From Petrosia ficiformis (Eukaryota; Porifera; Demospongiae; Haplosclerida; Petrosiidae), in NCBI GenBank assembly GCA_947044365.1, contig OX345647.1, forward strand, positions 2,626,001 to 2,690,000: a stretch of DNA of 64,000 nucleotides, read 5' to 3'. Of the stretch, positions 23,401 to 29,640 are shown piece after piece. The number at the start of each line of letters is the position of its first letter. Positions within the stretch are counted from its first letter, which is position 1. The notes beneath the pieces are model-generated. The model made no database searches and was not told where the DNA came from. It saw only the letters and a list, made by a program, of their open reading frames with translations. Both the position numbers and the translations under genes were made by a program.

Positions 23401-23742
23401 CTGATATACTTATGTTGTCACCAGAACAAAGGTATGTATACTGAAATGTTTTATAAGCTCACATAAAAGGTGATACATATACATGTATTAGAAAACACTG
23501 AAGTACATAGCCCACAAAGGAATAATTTAAGTTAACCGTCAATGTTACAATTCAAATTATTTCAATTATAAAAAGTAATGATGCATGATGATATGAAGGG
23601 GAAAGGTTATTGTTATTTCTGTAGATGCATGCATAGAGTATTTGTTGTGTGTACAACTTCACTCAGTATTTCCTATGATTTCATTTGCTATTTAATTTCA
23701 ATCCACAGACCTGAAAAACATTCAAAATGGAATATCAAATAA
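407..23742 (+). CDS. NCAPD3: NCAPD3, condensin-2 complex subunit D3 (3' part of gene, 15 exons)
   Basis: Non-SMC HEAT-repeat subunit of condensin II, which compacts and segregates chromosomes in the nucleus. I join 407-590, 1238-1367, 3109-3217, 4516-4699, 5878-6032, 6587-6676, 10322-10480, 14505-14589, 14650-14834, 16762-16921, 18692-18828, 19390-19502, 19571-19650, 23287-23431 and 23709-23742. All have GT/AG borders, phases agree, and the total is 1950 nt (649 codons plus stop). Recognisable segments include [56 protein letters not shown] and [10 protein letters not shown], in the same order as vertebrate NCAPD3. The tail is rich in S/T-P sites, as expected of a mitotically phosphorylated C terminus. 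The family is about 1500 residues, so roughly the first 850 lie upstream of the window. Exon borders were assigned by eye; the protein identity is secure. Confidence 0.93.
818..912. repeat. Possible fragment of a 'gggcgatat' MITE
   Basis: Contains aactgggcgatatt followed by AT-rich sequence. The same gggcgatat-type end bounds the inverted-repeat element at 8593-8924. Only one end is clear, so the call is weak. Confidence 0.3.
1238..1367 (+). CDS. NCAPD3: NCAPD3 exon b, start of Cnd1-type HEAT block
   Basis: Acceptor ttattag, donor gtaaga. Encodes [18 protein letters not shown] through [15 protein letters not shown]. The 'AxRNNxIIxMxDL' pattern is typical of the condensin D-subunit Cnd1 domain. 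The exon ends two bases into an Arg codon that is completed by the next exon. Confidence 0.93.
1368..3108 (+). other. NCAPD3 intron, no gene seen
   Basis: AT-rich intron with scattered tacatgtaca palindromes and short duplications, for example the 'gtatttaacaatagg' pieces at 2050-2200. No repeat element with clear ends and no conserved coding segment was recognised. Confidence 0.5.
3109..3217 (+). CDS. NCAPD3: NCAPD3 exon c, Cnd1 domain core
   Basis: Acceptor tcttttag, donor gtacat. Encodes [18 protein letters not shown] and then [14 protein letters not shown], the most conserved stretch of condensin D subunits. The donor lies directly beside an ACATGTACATGT palindrome that recurs throughout these introns. 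Confidence 0.94.
3350..3420. repeat. CA-rich microsatellite
   Basis: Interrupted (CA)n / (CACT)n tract in the intron between exons c and d. Confidence 0.8.
3777..4447. mobile_element. Non-autonomous TIR element, 671 bp
   Basis: Ends are inverted copies: the left end begins GTAAATCCTTAAATAGAAGC and the right end (4427-4447) is its complement; 21 bp match perfectly, then imperfectly for roughly 100 bp more. Inside, a segment containing 'aagaaagccattgat' and 'atgcttcg' occurs twice (about 4033-4110 and 4206-4283). No coding capacity. No clear target duplication beyond a base or two, so the superfamily is undetermined. Confidence 0.8.
4516..4699 (+). CDS. NCAPD3: NCAPD3 exon d, Cnd1 domain C-terminal part
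   Basis: Acceptor caattcag, donor gtagtt. Encodes [32 protein letters not shown] and [15 protein letters not shown], matching the D3-specific helices after the HEAT core. Leaves one base of a codon. Confidence 0.94.
5156..5332. mobile_element. hAT-like MITE with perfect 8-bp target duplication
   Basis: Element 5164-5324 (161 bp) begins TAGGGCTGCAACAAATATTC and ends with the complement, TATTCGTTGCAGCCCTA. It is flanked on both sides by gtagttat (5156-5163 and 5325-5332), an exact 8-bp duplication. TIRs of the AGGGCTGCAAC type with 8-bp duplications are typical of non-autonomous hAT elements. It lies in the intron between NCAPD3 exons d and e. Confidence 0.92.
5878..6032 (+). CDS. NCAPD3: NCAPD3 exon e
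   Basis: Acceptor ttttatag, donor gtaaga. Encodes [18 protein letters not shown], then [18 protein letters not shown] and QLTAKLCHE, aligned with the 'FPQSEREKRLFSL...' stretch of vertebrate NCAPD3. The open frame reaches back to 5757, but only the part after the acceptor is conserved. Confidence 0.93.
6261..6554. mobile_element. TIR element 'TAGTGTTGTTTTAG', 294 bp
   Basis: Perfect 14-bp inverted ends (TAGTGTTGTTTTAG / CTAAAACAACACTA), continuing as imperfect TTAGTTAACTATAACTA-rich arms. Flanks ctgtatat (6253-6260) and ctgtacat (6555-6562) match at 7 of 8 bases and look like a slightly mutated 8-bp target duplication. A longer relative lies at 22,034-23,254. Confidence 0.8.
6587..6676 (+). 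CDS. NCAPD3: NCAPD3 exon f
   Basis: Acceptor tttgcag, donor gtatgt, 30 codons in phase 0. Encodes [15 protein letters not shown] and [12 protein letters not shown], corresponding to the D3 segment with 'ILPLD...'. A transposon-like element ends only about 30 bp upstream of this exon (6261-6554). Confidence 0.92.
6888..7057. repeat. Hairpin element with perfect 27-bp arms and TATG core
   Basis: Left arm 6888-6914 and right arm 7031-7057 are exact reverse complements carrying AAAATGATTCCCTCTATAC. The core is a (TATG)n tract with acatgta motifs. A third copy of the arm occurs at 9936-9955, again followed by a TATG-rich tract, so this is a dispersed family. Confidence 0.8.
7341..7490 (+). other. 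Short unassigned open frame
   Basis: ATG at 7341 opens a frame of about 48 codons starting [20 protein letters not shown]. No similarity recognised; it lies in an intron among repeats and may be chance. Confidence 0.15.
7500..7665. mobile_element. Short TIR element (MITE), 154 bp
   Basis: Element 7506-7659 starts CCAGGGCGGGAAATAA and ends TTATTTCCCACTCTGG. It is flanked by tatgta on both sides (7500-7505, 7660-7665), a possible 6-bp duplication. It lies just beyond the 3' side of the minus-strand hAT transposase remnant. Confidence 0.75.
8593..8924. mobile_element. MITE with 'tagggataggcgatat' / 'atcgctcagcccta' ends
   Basis: The left end taggg(at)aggcgatat and right end atcgctcagcccta are imperfect inverted copies. 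The interior is rich in atcgata motifs, with internal cgatat/atcgat inverted pairs. No exact target duplication. It sits at the broken 3' side of the hAT remnant. Confidence 0.65.
8890..9825 (-). pseudogene. hAT-family transposase remnant (CGGBP1-like)
   Basis: The minus strand has an ATG at 9825 followed by [20 protein letters not shown], then [40 protein letters not shown] and [10 protein letters not shown] (9592-9335), then further down [19 protein letters not shown] (9210-8890). This order is that of the CGGBP1-like hAT transposases common in invertebrates. Frames change several times and parts are missing, so it is dead. The C-terminal dimerisation region was not found; an unrelated MITE (8593-8924) lies where it would continue. 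Minus-strand open frames at 8474-8217 and 8224-8039 may be further decayed parts. Confidence 0.75.
9921..9938. repeat. Perfect 18-bp palindrome fused to dispersed arm
   Basis: TTTCCGCGATCGCGGAAA is its own reverse complement. It runs straight into a copy of the AAAATGATTCCCTCTATA arm of the 6888-7057 hairpin and then a TATG-rich tract (9952-10,090). Confidence 0.8.
10322..10480 (+). CDS. NCAPD3: NCAPD3 exon g
   Basis: Acceptor tcatttcag, donor gttagt, 53 codons in phase 0. Encodes [17 protein letters not shown], then [20 protein letters not shown] and [10 protein letters not shown], one of the best matches to the family. A dead non-LTR retrotransposon starts within about 50-100 bp of its donor. 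Confidence 0.95.
10814..11305 (+). pseudogene. RT fingers/palm segment of the LINE remnant
   Basis: Longest intact piece of the element: 163 codons covering RT motifs from the LSNCDG block through [11 protein letters not shown]. It ends where the foldback insertion begins ([10 protein letters not shown] stop), so the YADD motif is carried by a separate downstream fragment. Confidence 0.8.
11261..11569. repeat. Foldback (hairpin) interrupting the LINE RT
   Basis: Left arm 11,261-11,405 and right arm 11,434-11,569 are inverted copies of about 135 bp with few mismatches, around a ~28-bp loop. The arms carry gatgtagggatgtcaaaac and ccctacataagtac. The outermost part of the stem (acaagaataat...agcatttcc) is RT coding sequence on the left side, so the right arm carries an inverted copy of LINE sequence too. 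Unrelated AT-rich sequence fills 11,570-12,500 before the RT resumes. Confidence 0.8.
14164..14187. repeat. (TTA)n microsatellite
   Basis: Short perfect TTA tract at the end of the LINE remnant; could be its 3' tail, but this is only a guess. Confidence 0.7.
14381..14464. repeat. (CT)n microsatellite
   Basis: About 80 bp of CT/CCCT repeats directly upstream of NCAPD3 exon h, followed by a short GT run. Confidence 0.9.
14505..14589 (+). CDS. NCAPD3: NCAPD3 exon h
   Basis: Acceptor acatgtag, donor gtgaaa. Encodes [20 protein letters not shown] and QDYRNEIK, matching the 'LREVMQDYRDEL' helix of the family. The exon directly follows a CT-rich and GT-rich tract (14,381-14,500) that may serve as an extended polypyrimidine tract. 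It was too short to show as an open frame starting with ATG. Confidence 0.93.
14650..14834 (+). CDS. NCAPD3: NCAPD3 exon i, start of disordered tail
   Basis: Acceptor ttcattcag; separated from exon h by a 60-bp intron. Encodes [20 protein letters not shown] and then a run with TP sites ([12 protein letters not shown]). I chose the donor cac|gtaatt at 14,835 because it keeps the next exon in frame. A second donor at 14,845 (acag|gtagtt) would put a stop codon in the next exon. Confidence 0.85.
15510..16010. mobile_element. Foldback/MITE with ~185-bp inverted arms
   Basis: Left arm about 15,510-15,690 (tgagcataaagaacatatgg through catgactggggtactgtccc) and right arm about 15,823-16,010 are imperfect inverted copies. 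Both share the 'gacccaaaggtctttatcag'-type block and the ctaaataattaggctttctt-type block. No coding sequence; loop of about 130 bp. Lies in the intron between exons i and j. Confidence 0.8.
16762..16921 (+). CDS. NCAPD3: NCAPD3 exon j, S/T-P-rich tail
   Basis: Acceptor tattctcag, donor gtaacc. Encodes [20 protein letters not shown] and [11 protein letters not shown], with several SP/TP sites. Low-complexity tail sequence, assigned by open frame, splice sites and phase rather than strong similarity. Confidence 0.78.
16922..18691 (+). other. NCAPD3 intron, no gene seen
   Basis: AT-rich, with tttactattacta-like stretches at 17,460-17,600 and 17,820-17,880 related in motif to the 52-54 kb minisatellite. 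No coding similarity or clean inverted repeat recognised. Confidence 0.5.
18692..18828 (+). CDS. NCAPD3: NCAPD3 exon k, S/T-P-rich tail
   Basis: Acceptor ccctcattag, donor gtcagt. Encodes [31 protein letters not shown] and SMQ. No ATG-initiated frame marks it; it was found by looking for a phase-1 acceptor that keeps the tail open. Confidence 0.75.
19390..19502 (+). CDS. NCAPD3: NCAPD3 exon l, tail with TPR/K motifs
   Basis: Acceptor attgtttag, donor gtatat. Encodes [20 protein letters not shown] and [18 protein letters not shown]. The '[10 protein letters not shown]' stretch resembles the short conserved helix in the vertebrate tail that reads 'AILNSVKKA'. Ends two bases into an Arg codon. 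Confidence 0.82.
19571..19650 (+). CDS. NCAPD3: NCAPD3 exon m
   Basis: Acceptor ataaatag, donor gtatta, after a 68-bp intron. Encodes [17 protein letters not shown] and [10 protein letters not shown], comparable with the 'KRAISTPE' site in vertebrate tails. Leaves one base of a Gly codon completed 3.6 kb downstream. Confidence 0.82.
19742..20692. mobile_element. TIR element of about 950 bp with ~120-bp ends
   Basis: The left end (actggactgtactagtggactgcaaatgaat...) and the complement of the right end (...ggactggactactggactgcaaattaat) match, followed by a shared ttaaatgcga(t/g)gc block and a gtgtgggagg(a/g)g(t/c)tt block. Inside are two coding-looking plus-strand pieces: one from ATG 19,881 ([20 protein letters not shown]...) and one after an acceptor-like tgtag at about 20,269 ([20 protein letters not shown] then [17 protein letters not shown]). 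I do not recognise either. Confidence 0.7.
20697..20939 (+). other. Unassigned open frame, 80 codons
   Basis: Starts [17 protein letters not shown] immediately after the right end of the 19.7-20.7 kb element and stays open to 20,939 with an ordinary amino-acid mix, including [20 protein letters not shown]. No similarity recognised. It could be a nested intronic gene, a decayed transposon gene or chance. Confidence 0.25.
21310..21840 (-). other. Possible transposon-derived fragment, weak
   Basis: Short sequences of the type gtgcgaggca / gtgcgagcgaggca occur near both ends (about 21,327 and 21,818). A minus-strand frame at 21,730-21,581 starts [20 protein letters not shown] and then reads ANIHGIVLP. 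No assignment; evidence is thin. Confidence 0.2.
22034..23254. mobile_element. TIR element 'TAGTGTTGTTTTAG' with a nested insertion
   Basis: The left end TAGTGTTGTTTTAGTT and right end AACTAAAACAACAC are the same ends as the 294-bp element at 6261-6554. The arms stay similar for about 95 bp (shared ctgacnttattacgtttaca block). The interior includes a repeat also present at 6765-6875 (agtcaactgtacttctaagtagtat ... ctctgtactgtaatcatagt). In this copy that repeat is split by the element at 22,176-22,935. Confidence 0.75.
22176..22935. mobile_element. Nested TIR element, about 760 bp
   Basis: The ends are inverted copies: aggagcttatgagcggcgc(g)aaggagc on the left and gctccttcgcgcc...gcggcgctcataagctcct on the right. 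Imperfect similarity continues inward (accatctgttgtc). It splits a repeat that is uninterrupted at 6765-6875, which fixes the insertion point between aagtagtat and tgtagtactactct. Ends beginning CAG and the GC-rich TIR would suit a hAT element, but no clean 8-bp duplication is visible. A minus-strand frame (22,372-22,184) is unrecognised. Confidence 0.75.
23287..23431 (+). CDS. NCAPD3: NCAPD3 exon n
   Basis: Acceptor acatgcag, donor gtatgt. Encodes [31 protein letters not shown] and [11 protein letters not shown], resembling the vertebrate 'YIGTPRTPS...ILCLSLPD' stretch. The 3.6 kb intron before it holds at least three inserted elements. Confidence 0.85.
23709..23742 (+). CDS. NCAPD3: NCAPD3 terminal exon
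   Basis: Acceptor caatccacag. Eleven codons: the Arg split from the previous exon, then [10 protein letters not shown] and stop taa at 23,740-23,742. The 'PQ-QWNVR'-like ending of the family supports this as the true C terminus. It is far shorter than any open-frame cut-off. Confidence 0.85.
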
Positions 23743-23743
23743 A
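23738..23743 (+). promoter_or_regulatory. Polyadenylation signal AATAAA overlapping the NCAPD3 stop codon
   Basis: The string aataaa spans the last coding bases and the taa stop. If used, the 3' UTR would be only about 15-30 nt. No other AATAAA is obvious in the next 50 bp. Confidence 0.6.
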
Positions 23744-24936
23744 AGTTTAACAGAGTGTACACAAAAACAGACACTAAATAACAGATGAATTACCTTCATC
23801 TGTAATGTTGGTTCATTTCTTTATCACAGCATGCATTTTTAATAACTTCCTTTTGGTAAAATTAATAGTAATGATTTGTAAACAGGGGAGGAAACATCTA
23901 AGTATAAATGGGGGAGGGCTGAAGATTGTTGCGGTACATGGCAAGCATTGTTCCATACGTTGTGACCTCTTGGGAATTTTTAAATTTTGGATTCTCTGAG
24001 GTTGCTTCTGGTATAATCTGAGAGCTAAAATCAGTAATATTATTATGTATATAGCACATTATAATTATTTATGTACCTACTAAAGGGCTCAGCCCCACCC
24101 TCAGTGCAGATTTTGGGGGTAGAGTCCCTATGCCCCCTGTTTTCTCCTTCCTTGGTAAATGATTATTAATTCGTGAAAATAATACTATATATATTATTAT
24201 AATAGTAAATTAATCAAAAATTATGTGATTAACTTGCATGATGGTTGTAAAGAGAGAAGAGCTTGAAAAGTGCTAAAGAATTATACATATACTATTCACT
24301 ACTATTACTAAATCTAGACTTCAATATTTATGCAAATCTAAAAAGGATCCTTAGATTTCCTTGCTATTCATGCTGCCATCACTTTGCGATGCAGTCAACA
24401 AGAGGAGTTAAAAACATATACGTGCAATTAATTGTAATTATTGAGAGTGATCTACCATAATTAATTTTTTTTAGTTTTTAGCCACTTTGATCATGAGGTG
24501 ACCAATAAATTATTGTCACTCCTCAAATACCTATATAAGAATACTATTATTTATGGGAATACATATGTGAAGACATGTACAATTTATATAATGATACCAT
24601 TTTTACGAATCTATCCATTATAAATGTGTGAACAGTCACTGAACACTACTGAATCATTTGTTCATCTGAATCCAGCCATCCATATTATAAATTTCCTAAT
24701 AAATCTATTTTTGAAGATGTTTTATTGTACCAGAAAGAATGTTCGCAAGGGATGTAATCAATGTTTACTTGTTGGGGTATCATACCATTTCATGATGAAT
24801 AAAGCTTATTTGCTTATAATACTTGATTGCAAATTGACATAACAATCCATCAAAGTAACCATTTTCAGAAAAAGAGCAGCTCACAACTAGCGAAGACAAT
24901 TAGCTGTGACTTAGAAACTATGACAGATCCTTACAT
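23743..24936. other. Region downstream of NCAPD3, no gene seen
   Basis: AT-rich sequence without a conserved coding segment. A GC-richer patch at 24,085-24,165 (ctcagccccaccctcagtgc...) looks like a repeat fragment but has no partner in the window. Confidence 0.5.
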
Positions 24937-25400
24937 TCATATAGCCTGGCCTGGCCTGGCCTCGTGCAGCCTGGCCCGGCCTAGCCTGGTGTGGCCTATC
25001 CTATTGTGGCCTCGCGTAGCCTGGACTGGCCTATCCTTGCCTGGCCTCGCGTAGACTGGCCTGGCCTGGCCTAGCCTGACCTGGCCTTGCATAGCCTGGC
25101 CTGGCCTATCCTGTCCTGGCCTCATGTAGCCTGGCCTGGCCCCACGTAACCTGGCCTGCTCTAGCCTGGCCTGGACTTGCGTAGACTGGCCTGGCCTCAC
25201 GTATCCTGGTCTGGCCTTGCTAGCTTGGCCTGCCCTCGTGTAGCCTAGTTTGGCCTGGTGTAGCATGGCATAACCCAGCCTGGCATATCTAGGCCTCGCG
25301 TAGCCTGGTCTGCCATTGTGTAGCCTAGTTTCGCCTAGCGTACCCTGGCCTGGCGTACCCTGGCCCGGCCTAGCATTGCCTGGCTAGGCCTCGTGTAGCC
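24937..25400. repeat. GC-rich minisatellite (AGCCTGGCCTGGCCTCGCGT type)
   Basis: Degenerate tandem copies of a roughly 20-bp unit built from TGGCC, TCGCGTAGCC and TAGCCTGG modules. It is sharply richer in G+C than the flanks. The minus-strand frame through it is only repeat translation. Confidence 0.9.
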
Positions 25401-25414
25401 ATCACCCCCCAAAG

Positions 25415-28400
25415 CCTTTCTTCTATGGGTCCTAGTTGATTCCTATTGGACACCTGGTGGGTTCTAGTGTACTCGTTATGGGTCCTAATGGACTCCTGGT
25501 GGGTCAAATTGGATACCTAATGGGTCCTAGTGGACTCCTATTGGATCCTATTGGCCTCCTATTATATACTAGTGTTCTCCTAATGGGTCCTAGTGGACTC
25601 CTATTGGACTCCTTGTGGGTCCTGGTGGACTCCTTTTGGGTCATAGTGGACACCTAATGGGTCCTAGTCGACTCCAATTAGGTCCTAGTGGACTCCTATT
25701 GGGTCCTAGTGTACTCCTATCGGGTCCCAATGGACACCTTTTGGGTCCTAGTGGACTCCTAATCAGTCCTATTGGACTAATATTCGGTCCTAGTGGACTC
25801 ATTTTGGGTCCTAGTGGACTCCTATAGGGTCCTAGTGGAGTCCTAGTAGGTCCTAGTGGACACCTAATGGGTCCTAATGGACTCCTATTGGTCTGCTATA
25901 GGATTTTAGTGGACTCCTATATGGTGCTAGTGGACACATATTGGGTCCTAGTGGACTCACAATGGGTCCTACTGGAGTCCTAGTGGACTCCTATTGGGTC
26001 CTATTGCACTCCTAATGGGACATAGTGGACACCTATTGGGTCTTAGTGGACTCTAAATGCGTCATAGTGGACTTCTAGTGGTCTGCTATAGGATCCTAGT
26101 GGACTCCTATTGGGTGCTACTGGACTCCTAATGGATTCCAATTGGATCCTATTGCACTCCTAAAGGGTCCTAGTAGACTCCTCTTGGGTCCTAGAGGACT
26201 CCTATTGGGTCATAGAGGACACCAATTGCACTCCTGTTGGGTCCTGGTGGACTCCTATTGGGTCGTAGTGGACTCCTATTGGACTCCTGTTGGGTCCTAG
26301 TGGAATCCTAATAGGTCCTATTGGAGTCCTATTTGACACCTGTTCGGTCCCAGTGGATTCCTTATGGGTCCTAGAGGACTCCTATTCGGTCCTAATGGAC
26401 TCCTATTGGGTCCTAGTGGAAACCTAATGGGTTCTAGAGGACACCTACTTGCTCCTAGTGGACTCCTATTGGGTCTTAGTGGACTCCTAATGGGTCCTAG
26501 TGGACTGTTATTTTTTCCTAGTGGACTCCTATTGGGTCCTATTGTACTTCTATTGGGTCCTAATGGACTCCTGTTTTGTCCTTGAGGACACCTAATGGGT
26601 ACTATTGGACTCCTCTCTGGTCCTGGTGGACACCTAATGGGTAGTTTTGGACAACTATTCGGTCCTAATGGACTCCTATTGGGTCCTAGTTGACTCCTAT
26701 TGGACTCTTTTTGGCTCCTAGTGGACTCCTAATAGGTGTTACTGGAGTCCTATTGGACTCCTTTTAGGTCCTAGTAGACTCCTAATAGGTGTTTCTGGAG
26801 TCCTATTGGACTCCTTTTGGGTCCTAGTGGACTCCTATTAGGTGTTACTGGAGTCCTATTGGACTCCTTTTGGGTCCTAGTGGACTCCTATTCGGTCCTA
26901 ATGGACTCCTATTGGGTCCTAGTGGACTCCTATTGGACTCCTGTTGGGTCCTAGTGGAATCCTAATAGGTCCTAGTGGTGTCCTATTTGACACCTGTTCG
27001 GTCCTAGTGGACTCCTTATGGGTCCTAGAGGACTCCTATTCGGTCCTAATGGACTCCTATTGGGTCCTAGTGGACACCTAATGGGTTCTAGAGGACACCT
27101 ACTGGCTCCTAGTGGACTCCTAATTGCTCCTAGTGGACTCCTATTGGGTCCCAGTGGACTCCAATTAGGTCCTAGTGGACTACTAATGGGTCCTATTAAA
27201 CTCATATTGGGTTCTAGTGGACTTCTATTAGGTCCTATTGGACTCCTATTGGACTCGTATTGGTTGCTATTCCACTCCTATTGGGTCCTATTGGACTCCT
27301 CTCCGGTCCTGGTGGACACCTAATGGTTTGTAGTGGACTCCTATTGGGTCCTATTCCAATCCTAATGGGTCCTAATGGACTCTTATTCGGTCCTAATGGA
27401 CTCCTATTGGGTCATAGAGGACTCCTATTGGACTCCTGTTGGGTCCTAGTGGACTCCTAATAGGGTCCTAGTGGAGTCCTACTGGACTCCTGTTGGATCC
27501 TAGTGGACTCCTAATGGGTCCTAGTGGAGTCGTATTGGGTCCTAGTGGACTCCTGTTGGTTCCTAGGGGACACCTAATGGGTTCTAGAGGACACCTATTG
27601 GGTCCTAGTGGACTCCTAATGGCTCCAAGTGGACGGTCCTATTGGACTCCTATTGGACTCCTATTGGTGGCTATTCCACTCCTATTGGGTCCTAGTGGAC
27701 TTCTAATAGGTCTTAGTGGACTCCTATTGAGTCCTAGAGGACTCCTATTGGGTCCTAGTTGACTCCTATTGGACTCCTATTGGGACCTAGTGGACTCCTA
27801 TAGGGTCCTAGTGGACTCTTATTGGGTCCTAGTGGACTCCTATAGGGTCCTATTGTTCTCCTAATGGGTCCTAATGGACACCTGTTGGGTCCTAGAGGAG
27901 ACCTAACACATCGTAGTGCACTCCTATTGGGTCCTATTGGAATCCTAATGGGTCCTAGTGGACTCCTTTTCGATCTTAATGGACTCCTAATGGGTCCTAG
28001 AGGACTCCTATTGGACTCCTTTTGGGTTGTACTGGAGTCCTAATGTGTGGTAGTGGACTCCTATTGGACTCCACTACTGGACTCCTATTGGACTCCTGTT
28101 GAGTCCTAGTGGAATCCTAATGGGTCCTAGTGGACCCCAATTCTGTCCTAACGGACTCCTATTGAGTCCTAGGGAACTCCTATTGGACTCCTTGTGGGTC
28201 CTAGTGGACTCCTAATGGGAGGTAGTGAACTCCTATTGGACTCCTGTTGGGTCCTAGTTGACTCCTAATTGGTCTTTGAGGACTCCTAATGGGTCCTATT
28301 AAACTCATATTGGGTCCTAGTGGAGTTCAATTGGGTCCTAGGGGACACCAAATGGGTCCTACTAGACTCCAATTGCGTCCTATTTGACACCTAGTGGACT

Positions 28401-28893
28401 CCTATTAGGTCCTAGTGAACTCCTAATGGGTCATAGTGGACTCCTATTGGACTCATAGGGGGTCGTAGTGGACTCGTATAGGGTCCTATTGGACTCGTAT
28501 TGGGTCCTATTGCAGACCTGCTGGGTACTAGTGTACTCCTAATGGGTACTCCTAATGGGTCCTAGTGGACTCCTATAGGGTCGTAGTGGAATCCTAATGG
28601 GTCCTAGTGGACTCCTATTCGGTCCTAATGGACTCCTATTAGGTCCTAGTGGACTCCTATTGGATTTTTGTTGGGTCCTCTTGCACTCCTAATGGGTCCT
28701 AGTGGACTTCTATTGGGTCCTAGTGGACTCTAAATGGCACCTAGTGGACTCCTATTGGACACCTGTTTGGTCGTAGTGGACTCCTAATGATTCCTACTGG
28801 ACTCCTATTGGGTCCTATTGGACTCCTAGTTGACTTCTATTGGGTCATTTTGCACGCCTAAAGGGTCCTAGTGGACTCCTATTTGACTCCTCC
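25415..28893. repeat. 21-bp minisatellite, about 3.5 kb
   Basis: About 160 degenerate copies of a unit close to GGTCCTAGTGGACTCCTATT(G). Many copies are 21 bp, a multiple of three, so long frames reading GPSGLLL appear; drop-outs and half units break them. Subunits GGTCCTAGTGG and ACTCCTATTGG also occur alone, which gives a higher-order patchwork. It ends abruptly at a GGATGGTTGGATGGATGGAT microsatellite at 28,894. Confidence 0.92.
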
Positions 28894-29260
28894 TTGGATG
28901 GTTGGATGGATGGATATCTATCTATCTATCTATCTATCTATCGATCTATCTATCTATCTATCTAACTATCTATCTATCTAATATCTATTTATCTATACAT
29001 CTATCCATTCAATCCATCCATCCATCCATCCAACCATCCATCCATCAATCCATCCATCCATCCATCTATCCATCCATCCATCCATCCATCCATCCATCCA
29101 TCCATCCATCCATCCATCCATCCATCCATCCATTCATCCATCCATCCATCCATCCAACCATCCATCCATCCATTCATCCATTCATCCATCCATCCATCCA
29201 TCCATCCAACCATCCATCCATCCATCCCTCTATCCATCCATCCATCCATCCATCTTTCTA
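28894..29260. repeat. Compound microsatellite (ATCT)n-(CATC)n
   Basis: A GGAT start, then ATCT tetranucleotides (28,915-29,000) and CATC tetranucleotides (29,006-29,255). Open frames in both directions (IYLS..., SIHP..., WMDG...) are repeat translations. Confidence 0.95.
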
Positions 29261-29261
29261 T

Positions 29262-29640
29262 TTTGTATCTATCTATATATGTCTCTGTCTAATTGTTATG
29301 TATTTTTTCTCTATATTTCTGTCTGTCTGATTGTTTGTCTGTCATTCTGTCTGCTTATCTGTCTTTCTGTTTTTCGGCTTCTACCTATCTATTTAAGAAT
29401 TTCAATACGTATCTATTTATGTGCATATGTATATATTTATCATAGCATTTATATATCTATCTATTTATTCATTTAATTCCCTATCTATTGCTTTATTTGT
29501 CTACTACCAATATATTTATTTATCTCTCAACTTGTCTCTCTTTCTGTGTAGTTATATATACATATATATATATATCTACTTATTTATCTATGTATTTATT
29601 TATGTATGTATTTTTGTGTTTAATGATCTGTGTTTCTCAT
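29262..29640. repeat. B block end, copy 0 of the macro-repeat
   Basis: A TCTG/TATT-rich block starting tatatgtctctgtctaattg and continuing ttatgtattttttctctata. It matches 33,990-34,370 and 43,780-44,080 almost base for base and runs straight into A block copy 1, showing that the array starts with a partial unit here. Confidence 0.85.

Noticed and set aside
26364..27323. Frames reading MGPSGLLLGPSGLL as a collagen-like or repeat protein
   Set aside because: The frame follows the 21-bp minisatellite unit and breaks wherever a unit is not a multiple of three; no conserved start or end.
28902..29330. Long plus and minus frames reading SIHPSIHP or WMDGWMDG
   Set aside because: Pure translation of CATC/GATG tetranucleotide repeats; any frame without a stop in the unit stays open.
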